15,659 nucleotides of DNA from the NCBI GenBank assembly GCA_945947715.1, contig CAMEYZ010000021.1, positions 1 through 15,659 of the forward strand, written 5' to 3'. Each line of letters starts with the position of its first letter. Within the stretch, counting starts at the first letter, position 1. The notes below the pieces were generated by a model, which did not search any database, was not told where the DNA came from, and saw only the letters and a list, made by a program, of their open reading frames with translations. A program made the position numbers and the translations under genes. Source of the stretch: an uncultured Clostridia bacterium. GTDB taxonomy: Bacteria; Bacillota; Clostridia; Oscillospirales; Ruminococcaceae. Below are positions 1 through 6,351 of the stretch, piece by piece.

Positions 1-269
1 TGAGAGCAGCTCCTCCGAAAACTGCCAACAAGAAAAAGCTGGGCTTCCCCGTGCCTATCAGAGTATGGCTCAAGGAGGACAAATACTATAACATGGTAAA
101 GGACACCTTCACCAGTGAAGCGGGAAAGCATTTCTTTGATACGGATATGCTGATAAAGCTCATGGACGACCACAGAAACGGCAAGGCAGACAACAGCAGA
201 AAGATATGGACAGTCTACACATTCTTAGTGTGGTATAAGGTATATTTCGAGGATAACATAAGCTTTTAA
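1..269 (+). CDS. asnB: Asparagine synthetase (glutamine-hydrolysing), C-terminal fragment
   Basis: Only the last 88 codons lie in the window; the reading frame is open from base 3, with no start inside. The fragment has the C-terminal signature of class B asparagine synthetases: a KKKLGFPVPIRVWL stretch followed by an acidic and aromatic tail. This enzyme makes asparagine from aspartate, glutamine and ATP in the cytoplasm. The glutaminase domain and the ATP-binding core would lie upstream, so completeness cannot be judged. The stop codon is 14 bases before the cellulase gene, and no terminator is visible between them, so the two may be co-transcribed. The family call rests on the remembered C-terminal motif and is fairly secure; the exact paralogue is not. 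Confidence 0.82.
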   Translation, partial: RAAPPKTANKKKLGFPVPIRVWLKEDKYYNMVKDTFTSEAGKHFFDTDMLIKLMDDHRNGKADNSRKIWTVYTFLVWYKVYFEDNISF

Positions 270-283
270 AGGACAGTGATAAA

Positions 284-2344
284 ATGAAAAAGCGTAAGAT
301 CATTTTATTCGTGACAGCAGTAACGGTGATGCTGGCGATGCTCACAGCCTGCGGAGATGTTCCGGAAGAGGACATCACAGCAGAGACCACAGCTGTCTCT
401 GAGCAGACAGGGACCAAGGAAGCATCTGTGACCACGGAGCTTTTCGGTGAGGATTACGACCCCTTCGCCGAGGACTATGACCCCTATGGCGGAAATGGCG
501 CCTTTACAGTGACAGCGGTGCATAATACCGAAAATACAGCGGAAGGTACCGAGGCAGTCACTACAACAGCTGAGCAGCCTGCGGAGACTGTCGCCACAAT
601 AGCATCGGAAAACGGCGCAGTAGGAGCTTCCTCAGCGGAGAAGGGCTCTGGCAGCAGCTCAGATAATAAGACCACAAAGACTGATAAGGGCTCGTCCGGG
701 GACGTTTCGCTGGAGATAACCAACTCCAACTCATGGAACGACGGAAAGAATGATTTTACGCAGATAGACGTAAATGTAAAGAATAATTCAGATAAGGTGC
801 TAAACGGCTGGACAGTTACTATCAACGCAGGAAAAAATGCAACAGTGGACCAGTCCTGGAACTGCACCATATCCGAGAAAAACGGCGTGCTGACTATCAC
901 TCCCGTCAGCTATAACACCAACGTGGAGCCGGGACAGGGAGGCTCCTTCGGGCTTATCCTGAAAAATCCGGGCAAGATAGACACATCAAGTGCAAAGGTG
1001 GAAAGCGGCGGATTTTCGGCTTCGGCGAATGTGAATAATAACAATAATAATAACAATAACAACAATAACAATTCGGGTCAGCCCGTAAATCCTAACGGCG
1101 GCGGAGTTCATGAGGAAAGAGATATCCCCGCACCAACCACCGATGACTGGCTCCATACCGACGGAAATAAGATACTTGACAGCGAGGGCAGGGAGGTATG
1201 GCTGACGGGAATAAACTGGTTCGGCTATAATACCGGCACCAATACCTTTGACGGACTGTGGAACTGCGACCTGGAGACCTCTATCGACGCCATAGCTGAC
1301 CGGGGCTTCAATCTGCTGAGAATACCCATTTCCGCAGAGCTTATCAAGCAGTGGTCCGAGGGGGATTATCCCACAGCGAACTTCAATCAGGCGACCAACT
1401 ATTATCTTGTGGGCATGAACAGTCTGGAGATATTCGATTATGTAGTGGACCTCTGTCGTGCGGACGGCATCAAGATAATGATAGACATTCACAGCGCCAA
1501 TACCGATGCTTCGGGACATATGGCGCCTATGTGGTACAGCAATAAGATATCCGAGGCAGATTATCTGAATGCTCTGGGCTGGATAGCAAAGCGCTATAAG
1601 AACGATGATACTATCATCGCCTATGACCTGGAAAACGAGCCTCACGGCAAGGCTTATGAAAATCCCCGTGCAAAGTGGGACGGCTCCACCGATTCTGACA
1701 ACTGGAAGTACATAGCCGAAAAGGCAGCGAAAAAGGTGCTTTCTGCCAATCCGAACGTGCTTGTGATGATAGAGGGCATTGAGATTTATCCCAAGGACAT
1801 CAAGAAAAACGGCAGCTTCAAGTCCACGGATATGGGCGATTATTACTGCACCTGGTGGGGAGGAAATCTCCGGGGCGTAAGGGATAATCCCGTTGAGCTG
1901 GGCAAGTATAACAACAAGATAGTCTACTCTCCCCACGATTACGGACCCACCGTCTACGAGCAGCCCTGGTTTAAGGGAAATTACACCTTTGACAGTCTCT
2001 ATAAGGACGCATGGTATGATAACTGGTTTTATATCCAGAAGGAGAACATTGCGCCGCTGCTGATAGGCGAATGGGGCGGTTATATGAGCGAGCCCAACAT
2101 CACCTGGATGACCTATCTGCGCAAGCTGATAAAGGAGAACCGCATCAATCACACCTTCTGGTGCTTCAACGCCAATTCCGGCGATACAGGCGGACTTGTA
2201 AAGGACGATTTTGTGACCTGGGACGAGGAAAAGTACAAGTTCGTAAAGGAGGTCCTCTGGCAGCAAAACGGCAAATTCGTAGGACTTGACCATAAGATAC
2301 CTCTGGGCAAAAACGGCATAACTCTTTCGGAAGTGAAGAAATAA
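284..2344 (+). CDS. Lipid-anchored GH5 cellulase with N-terminal CBM2-like module
   Basis: A 686-residue secreted endo-beta-1,4-glucanase. Residues 1-23 form a lipoprotein signal (basic MKKRK, hydrophobic core, lipobox LTAC with Cys23), so the enzyme should be tethered to the outer face of the membrane. A Thr/Ala/Ser/Glu-rich stalk follows (about 24-139) and contains the near-duplicate EDYDPFAEDYDPYGG. Residues about 141-248 look like a family 2 carbohydrate-binding module (LNGWTVTI, DQSWNCTI, and VEPGQGGSFG near its end). A run of 13 Asn (251-263) links it to the GH5 barrel (about 285-675). The barrel start GINWFGYNTG and the FDGLWNCD segment resemble GH5 subfamily 1 enzymes. The predicted acid/base is Glu452 in DLENEP and the nucleophile Glu596 in IGEWGG. 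There is no dockerin, so it is not a cellulosomal subunit. The start is set by AAAGGA at 268-273. Endoglucanase activity is inferred from the family. Confidence 0.9.
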   Translation: MKKRKIILFVTAVTVMLAMLTACGDVPEEDITAETTAVSEQTGTKEASVTTELFGEDYDPFAEDYDPYGGNGAFTVTAVHNTENTAEGTEAVTTTAEQPAETVATIASENGAVGASSAEKGSGSSSDNKTTKTDKGSSGDVSLEITNSNSWNDGKNDFTQIDVNVKNNSDKVLNGWTVTINAGKNATVDQSWNCTISEKNGVLTITPVSYNTNVEPGQGGSFGLILKNPGKIDTSSAKVESGGFSASANVNNNNNNNNNNNNNSGQPVNPNGGGVHEERDIPAPTTDDWLHTDGNKILDSEGREVWLTGINWFGYNTGTNTFDGLWNCDLETSIDAIADRGFNLLRIPISAELIKQWSEGDYPTANFNQATNYYLVGMNSLEIFDYVVDLCRADGIKIMIDIHSANTDASGHMAPMWYSNKISEADYLNALGWIAKRYKNDDTIIAYDLENEPHGKAYENPRAKWDGSTDSDNWKYIAEKAAKKVLSANPNVLVMIEGIEIYPKDIKKNGSFKSTDMGDYYCTWWGGNLRGVRDNPVELGKYNNKIVYSPHDYGPTVYEQPWFKGNYTFDSLYKDAWYDNWFYIQKENIAPLLIGEWGGYMSEPNITWMTYLRKLIKENRINHTFWCFNANSGDTGGLVKDDFVTWDEEKYKFVKEVLWQQNGKFVGLDHKIPLGKNGITLSEVKK
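1034..1072 (+). repeat. AAT/AAC trinucleotide run encoding 13 Asn (interdomain linker)
   Basis: Thirteen consecutive AAT or AAC codons separate the binding module from the catalytic barrel of the cellulase. The tract is an imperfect trinucleotide microsatellite, so replication slippage could change linker length in frame. Asn-rich linkers of this kind are common in Ruminococcus and rumen fungal glycoside hydrolases. Confidence 0.9.
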
Positions 2345-2348
2345 TAGT

Positions 2349-2388
2349 ATGCGCAGATAAGCGATAAAAGCTTATCTGCGCATTTTAT
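2349..2388. terminator. Intrinsic terminator between convergent genes
   Basis: A perfect 14-bp inverted repeat (2349-2362 with 2370-2383, arm ATGCGCAGATAAGC) has a 7-base loop and is followed on the plus strand by TTTTAT. It starts four bases after the cellulase stop and ends two bases before the stop of the convergent phospholipase gene. The plus-strand T-tract is short and the minus-strand side is only AT-rich, so it probably works best for the cellulase transcript. Confidence 0.8.
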
Positions 2389-3140
2389 CTGCCCTTAAAA
2401 TCCACCAGAAAAACGGGGGCTTTTCCGTTATGAAGGATATAGCTTTCCAGAGCGGATATCATAGCTAAGCTTTCGTCAATGGCCAGCTCATAGAGCTCCT
2501 GCATAAGCAGGATATCAGAGCCCTTCACCGGGGAGCCTTTTCTTTCCGGGAACAGCTTGTAAAAAAGTTGTTCGGAAAAATGATGGAGCTCGCAGTAAAA
2601 GCGGTGCCCCTTTGCTGCGCCGAGAATCTGTTTGGGAGAGATATCCTCGTACAAATCAGCGATGATGCCGCAGCTTTTTTCGGAGGGGATAACATGGTAA
2701 TCCTTTTTGTTTCGGGCAGAGCCTGACAGTCTGTCACGATGATATAGAGCCATATCCAGAGCCTTTTCAGCGCGGAAATGGTATAGCGGGTCATATTTTC
2801 CATGTTCGCGGATAACAGCATGACATTCCCTGTCCAGATAGTAATGGCAGATAAATCCGCAGAGATAGGCAAAGGCCATATTTTTCTCCCGCTGACCCGG
2901 GTAGGAGCGGATAACGCTTCTGGCATGCGTGATAAAAGCTGCGGGGCTTTCTCCGTGGAGAGCATAGCCTGTCATATTTATCCTGTTAGGGATAACAGGG
3001 TGATAGTAAAAGAAAATATCAGGGCCGTGGAGACCGATAAAGAACAGCTTTTTGTAAGGAGCTATCCTTCTGCGGACATCGTGAGGAAGTCTGTCAGCGA
3101 CCCTGCAGCCCATAGAAAAATGCGCATAGGATTCGGGCAT
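2385..3140 (-). CDS. Zinc-dependent phospholipase C family protein
   Basis: A 251-residue protein of the zinc-dependent phospholipase C family (PF00882 type). Family-typical features are the N-terminus MPESYAHF with His7, HGPDIFFYY with Asp41, His62, and the likely metal ligands His99 and Asp103 in CHYYLDRECH, followed by His121 and Glu125 in HFRAEKALD. No signal peptide or membrane segment is evident, so a cytoplasmic place is likely, unlike the secreted clostridial alpha-toxins. Substrate and role of this cytoplasmic branch are not established. The frame stays open to 3236, but the ATG at 3140 is chosen because the family conserves MPESY and AGAAGAG lies upstream of it. A TATAAT-like box lies near 3168-3180 on the minus strand without a good -35. 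It stands alone between two terminators. Confidence 0.8.
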   Translation of the reverse strand: MPESYAHFSMGCRVADRLPHDVRRRIAPYKKLFFIGLHGPDIFFYYHPVIPNRINMTGYALHGESPAAFITHARSVIRSYPGQREKNMAFAYLCGFICHYYLDRECHAVIREHGKYDPLYHFRAEKALDMALYHRDRLSGSARNKKDYHVIPSEKSCGIIADLYEDISPKQILGAAKGHRFYCELHHFSEQLFYKLFPERKGSPVKGSDILLMQELYELAIDESLAMISALESYILHNGKAPVFLVDFKGR

Positions 3141-3209
3141 ATGCACTCTTCTTTCGTTTGATGTGATATTATATATTATATCCGGATTTTTTGGGAAATG
3201 CATAGATAT

Positions 3210-3243
3210 GTAAATAAAAATCCCCGGACATATCAATCCGGGG
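3210..3243 (-). terminator. Intrinsic terminator overlapping the end of the protease gene
   Basis: On the minus strand CCCCGGA (3243-3237) and TCCGGGG (3228-3222) form a perfect 7-bp GC-rich stem with an 8-base loop, followed by ATTTTTATTT. The stem and loop contain the last codons and the TGA stop (3235-3233) of the aspartic protease gene, so the terminator lies partly inside the coding sequence. Confidence 0.75.
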
Positions 3244-3700
3244 AATTATTTGCTTCCTTTACATAATCGATCTCTCTGACTGAGGGAGTTCTGAATGTAA
3301 ATGTGGTCTTGTTATTAACATTTGTAATTGAAAAATCACCATGACCGATAATATCCATGCCGATGAGAACATCGATATCATTGCCAAGGTCACTGCAGGA
3401 AACCAGAACATTATTGACCATTACGCCGTTAGGCAAACCGATGTCAACAAAGAATGTATTAGCTATAATAATACCGTTTGCCGTACAGATGCTTGTTTTT
3501 CCGATAGGTATCAATGAAAGATCGTCTACGATTTTCTGATTGATAGAGGAACGTGATGCACCCGTATCCCATAAGCCCTTCCAAAGCTTAGGTATATACG
3601 GTCGGGAATTATTTCTGACTGAGGACATTATCAAAGCGTCAGTTTTCAGCATATTTGCGGTAATGGGATATTTCAAAGTAAAAGCGCGAAAACCTTCCAT
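3233..3700 (-). CDS. Single-domain retropepsin-like aspartic protease
   Basis: A 155-residue protein with the hallmarks of a retroviral-type aspartic protease. DTGAS at 45-49 carries the catalytic Asp45, preceded by hydrophobic KLWKGLW. A second half has the flap-like TANGIIIANTFFVDIG (73-88) and the hydrophobic-hydrophobic-Gly signature VLIGMDIIGHGDF (111-123). With one DTG per chain the active enzyme should be a homodimer. There is no signal peptide or transmembrane segment, so it probably acts in the cytoplasm. No reverse transcriptase, gag-like or phage gene is nearby, so it is a free-standing bacterial protease rather than a retroelement remnant. It starts 6 bases after the stop of the small upstream gene, with AAAGGA (3716-3711) inside that gene, which indicates an operon. 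Substrate unknown. The family call is strong; proteolytic activity is inferred. Confidence 0.82.
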   Translation of the reverse strand: MEGFRAFTLKYPITANMLKTDALIMSSVRNNSRPYIPKLWKGLWDTGASRSSINQKIVDDLSLIPIGKTSICTANGIIIANTFFVDIGLPNGVMVNNVLVSCSDLGNDIDVLIGMDIIGHGDFSITNVNNKTTFTFRTPSVREIDYVKEANNSPD

Positions 3701-3706
3701 TTTGCT

Positions 3707-3964
3707 TTATTCCTTTATTACATGGCTCATAATGGTGGTTGTGTATGCCGATTCATCGCCCGAACACTCCTGAATGATATAGGAGCCTACCTTGTAAGTA
3801 TCAGACAGCTCGTCAATAGCTTCTGAGACAGAATCGAAAGCGCCAAGGACATGCTTGCTTTTTATCGCCAGAAACTTGTGACCATATTCTTTATATAGTT
3901 TCAGATAGTTGTCCGTAAAAAACTCAAAATCGCTTCTTCTGTCATTTTCGGAATAACTGTCCAT
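3707..3964 (-). CDS. Small DUF5678-like protein, operon partner of the retropepsin-like protease
   Basis: An 85-residue soluble protein. After a polar, helical N-terminus (about 1-28, with repeated Tyr/Lys/Glu), a short alpha/beta unit follows: KFLAIKSKHVLGAFDS, then the helix VSEAIDELSD, then the strand GSYIIQEC. This pattern (an exposed strand, a gliding turn and a final IIQEC strand) resembles the DUF5678 group of small proteins of unknown function. I cannot assign a reaction. It is the first gene of a two-gene unit with the aspartic protease. It has an ideal AAAGGAGG site (3978-3971) 6 bases before ATG and a consensus promoter, so high expression is possible when the unit is not repressed. 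It could be a substrate, an adaptor or a regulator of the protease; the sequence alone does not decide. Confidence 0.72.
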   Translation of the reverse strand: MDSYSENDRRSDFEFFTDNYLKLYKEYGHKFLAIKSKHVLGAFDSVSEAIDELSDTYKVGSYIIQECSGDESAYTTTIMSHVIKE

Positions 3965-4010
3965 GGTGCTCCTCCTTTCAGCAGATGCCTTAAGATATTA
4001 TCCTGATCTT

Positions 4011-4039
4011 ATTATATCACAGTACGTGTACTTTGTCAA
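4011..4039 (-). promoter_or_regulatory. Perfect-consensus promoter with palindrome in the spacer
   Basis: On the minus strand TTGACA (4039-4034) and TATAAT (4016-4011) are separated by exactly 17 bases, which is a full sigma-A consensus. The spacer contains AGTAC-NN-GTACT (4021-4032), a 5-bp-arm inverted repeat placed where a bound repressor would block RNA polymerase. It drives the small protein and protease operon; the predicted transcript start is near 4004. Confidence 0.82.
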
Positions 4040-4070
4040 TCGCCTGCATAGGAGCTGCGGGCATAGACGG

Positions 4071-5978
4071 TCATTCATTGCTCCTACGCACCCTATGATT
4101 AGGACGTGTAATCTTTTCAGCGTACATTCTATCGTCAGCTATCTTCATCAGTTCATCAAAATCCGACGTTTCAATGGGAGCGGAAACCGTACCTATGCTG
4201 GCGGAAAGCTTAAAGGGCTTGTCGCCGAGGTCATTTATGCGGTTGAGATACTTAGTTATCTCATATCGGATAAGCTCCTCCGCGGCCTCGCAGTTTACCA
4301 CCGAAGCGCAGAGCACGAACTCATCTCCGCCGAATCTGCCGCATATCTTGTTGTTCAGAGAGATGAAATTCAATGCGCGGGAGATAGAGTTGATAGCGAA
4401 ATCGCCGCTGTCGTGGCCGTAGGTATCGTTTATCATTTTCAGCCCGTCCAGGTCCACCATAGCCACTATCATATAGCGGACATTATCCGCATATTTAATC
4501 CTGTCGATCTGCTTGTAGAAGCCGCTGCGGTTATATAGTCCTGTCATAAAGTCATGGTCAGCTATTTCTTCGAGATTTTTCGCCACATACTTTGCATATT
4601 TTACGTTTCTGTAGCCGCCTATGGCATAGTTTATAAAGGAGATTATCTGAGTTATCTTTGAGTAAGAATCCTGACAGGGGTAATAGGAGAAGCACACATA
4701 GCCATAGGGAACGCCCATAAAGCCCAGAGTGTTAAACAGCAGAGGATTCCTCTTTGACAGCATATAGTCAATGTTGGGGAGAACATTTTTCTTTTCAAAC
4801 TGCACGGGGAGGTTCAAAGGAGAATCCTCCTTTTCAGCCTTCTGATAGAGCAGCAGGATATATTCATCGAAGGGATTATTTCCGGGAACATCGTCGCAGG
4901 GATTTATAGATTCATCGAAGCAGCTGCTGTTTATGACGATAGAGGTCTCAGCGAAATCAGCGCGCTCGAAATTCTCGATTATCTCTTCAGCGGAGGAGCA
5001 GTTCATTATCTTTTCGGAAATAGAGTGGAATACAAGGTCGTGCTCCTGATACATTTTGAACCGTTCATCGGTATCCTTTAAAAGCTTTCCCGTGTTGATG
5101 AGTTTGCGTGGATTTTTGCAGCCGCATGACTCATAGATATCCAGGGAATACTTGATAACATACCTATCCTTGACCTCATTGTGGGAGAAGATATCGTCAG
5201 CGATGCCGATGATAGTGTTAGCGAGCTCCTCGTTTTTCATGCAGCTTGTGGTTATGGGCGGGATGCAGAAGAGTGCCTCATTTATGCCGTCGAAGCCTGT
5301 GATGACAACATCATCAGGGACGTTGTAGCCCTTTTCCTGGAGGAAGGAGCACACCGTCACCGCCATAGAGTCATTGATGCAGACAAACGCCTTAGGTATG
5401 CGATTTTCCTCATAGAGGCGGTTCATTATCTCCAGAGTAGGTCCCCACCAGTAATCGCCGTAGCCCATCATATCATCGCGGAAGGTGTAGCCGTTTTCCG
5501 CGTATACCTTTTTGAAGATATCCACTCTGCGATTGGAGGTATCGCTGTCCTTACCGCCTGCGATAAGGAAGATATCGCTTATGCCGTGGTATTCCACCAC
5601 ATGGCGGACCACCTCTTCGAAGCCGCTCTCATAGTCAAAGAACACGCTTATGCAGCCCTCACGCTTTGCACCTATCAGGATAACGGGCACATTATTTTTC
5701 TTTGCAGCCTCGCAGATATCCCCCACAGCGCTTTTATCGTAGAATTTTTCATCGAAGATAACGACAGTGTCGATAATAGAAAAATCCATAAGGCGGAAAA
5801 CAGCCTTGTCGCAGTCTTCGTTTTTAGTACCCCAGTAAAGATCCGAACATGTATGATAGATGAAGATGCGGTAATTTTTATCGACCGCTGCATCATTCAT
5901 AGCAGAAATGATATTGCAGCAGATGTTGTCATAAGCTATTGGCACACAGAAAGCGATGATTTTATATCCTCTGAACAT
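4071..5978 (-). CDS. Cytosolic LacI-type sensor fused to a GGDEF diguanylate cyclase
   Basis: A 635-residue protein with three parts. Residues about 4-287 form a periplasmic-binding-protein type 1 fold as in LacI regulators (KIIAFCVPIAYDNICCNII, then VCINDSMAVTVCSFLQEKGY and VVITGFDG) but with no DNA-binding helix-turn-helix and no signal peptide, so it should sense a ligand in the cytoplasm. It ends with the SCGC motif near 285. A middle region (about 288-467) has no domain I recognise. The C-terminal GGDEF domain (about 472-622) has intact GRFGGDEF (GGDEF at 550-554) and the metal-site VDLDGLK near 509, so it should make c-di-GMP from GTP. The inhibitory RxxD site appears to be replaced by LxxK (541-544). 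A longer GTG start at 6032 has no ribosome binding site; ATG at 5978 has a GGGGGG tract upstream. It is divergent from glgA. Confidence 0.85.
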   Translation of the reverse strand: MFRGYKIIAFCVPIAYDNICCNIISAMNDAAVDKNYRIFIYHTCSDLYWGTKNEDCDKAVFRLMDFSIIDTVVIFDEKFYDKSAVGDICEAAKKNNVPVILIGAKREGCISVFFDYESGFEEVVRHVVEYHGISDIFLIAGGKDSDTSNRRVDIFKKVYAENGYTFRDDMMGYGDYWWGPTLEIMNRLYEENRIPKAFVCINDSMAVTVCSFLQEKGYNVPDDVVITGFDGINEALFCIPPITTSCMKNEELANTIIGIADDIFSHNEVKDRYVIKYSLDIYESCGCKNPRKLINTGKLLKDTDERFKMYQEHDLVFHSISEKIMNCSSAEEIIENFERADFAETSIVINSSCFDESINPCDDVPGNNPFDEYILLLYQKAEKEDSPLNLPVQFEKKNVLPNIDYMLSKRNPLLFNTLGFMGVPYGYVCFSYYPCQDSYSKITQIISFINYAIGGYRNVKYAKYVAKNLEEIADHDFMTGLYNRSGFYKQIDRIKYADNVRYMIVAMVDLDGLKMINDTYGHDSGDFAINSISRALNFISLNNKICGRFGGDEFVLCASVVNCEAAEELIRYEITKYLNRINDLGDKPFKLSASIGTVSAPIETSDFDELMKIADDRMYAEKITRPNHRVRRSNE

Positions 5979-6053
5979 AACGACCCCCCACATGCGGAAA
6001 ACCGTTTCCGACCGGTAATCCGTCAGTTTCACGTTCTATAGAAATATAGTTTA

Positions 6054-6082
6054 ATTATAACATGTTTTTCCCTGAAAATCAA
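6054..6082 (-). promoter_or_regulatory. Probable promoter of the GGDEF sensor gene
   Basis: On the minus strand TTGATT (6082-6077) and TATAAT (6059-6054) have a 17-base spacer. The predicted start near 6047 gives an untranslated leader of about 70 bases. This supports the ATG at 5978, and does not exclude the GTG at 6032. Confidence 0.6.
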
Positions 6083-6184
6083 GGATAATAATATATAATT
6101 TTTGGCGTTATAATTATGCAGATTATAAAGATGCAAGGGCAGACTGACAGGCTTTGCCCGAAATGGGAAAATTTAAAATAAGTA
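6083..6184. other. Intergenic core between divergent promoters
   Basis: These about 100 bases lie between the cyclase and glgA promoters and hold no plausible gene. A short inverted repeat GGGCA/TGCCC (6137-6141 with 6155-6159) stands near the middle and could be a regulator site or chance. No catabolite-repression (cre) consensus was seen. Confidence 0.4.
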
Positions 6185-6213
6185 TTGACGAATTTGAAAA
6201 AATATATTATAAT
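6185..6213 (+). promoter_or_regulatory. Promoter of the glgA operon
   Basis: TTGACG (6185-6190) and TATAAT (6208-6213) are separated by 17 bases in an AT-rich stretch. The predicted start near 6220 leaves a leader of about 130 bases before glgA. Confidence 0.75.
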
Positions 6214-6236
6214 TAATATAACGTATTGAATGAGGA

Positions 6237-6271
6237 CCCACAAAGGATTGGCTTTTAGCTGACCTTTGGGG
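6237..6271 (+). promoter_or_regulatory. Hairpin in the glgA leader
   Basis: CCC-A-CAAAGG (6237-6246) pairs with CCTTTGGGG (6263-6271) with one bulged A, and the loop GGCT/AGCT can extend the stem. There is no T-tract directly after it, so it is not a simple terminator. It matches no riboswitch class I know. It could be an mRNA-stability or protein-binding element. Confidence 0.4.
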
Positions 6272-6351
6272 AGAACGTCAAAAAACAGTCATTATATTTT
6301 GTCAAAAGCTTATAATTACAGCATAATATAAATGAATCTGGAGGATCTGTT

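Noticed and set aside
986..2293. Long open frame of 435 codons on the strand opposite the cellulase
   Set aside because: It lies wholly antisense to an unmistakable GH5 gene, has no recognisable domain, and arises from the codon bias of the sense gene.
3233..3700. Retroelement or prophage remnant around the aspartic protease
   Set aside because: No reverse transcriptase, capsid or integrase-like sequence lies nearby, and the gene is intact with its own operon signals.
4049..4086. Inverted repeat TAGGAGC/GCTCCTA after the cyclase gene as terminator
   Set aside because: The loop is 24 bases, the stem only 7 bp and includes coding sequence, and no T-tract follows.
5181..6041. Open frame of 286 codons opposite the GGDEF sensor gene
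   Set aside because: Antisense to a recognised gene, no ribosome binding site of note and no family features.
6230..6262. Ten-codon leader peptide in the glgA leader
   Set aside because: The ATG is only about 10 bases after the predicted transcript start, has no Shine-Dalgarno sequence, and no attenuator structure follows it.
6100..6351. c-di-GMP riboswitch upstream of glgA
   Set aside because: Considered because of the adjacent cyclase gene, but the conserved GEMM-type segments were not found in the region.
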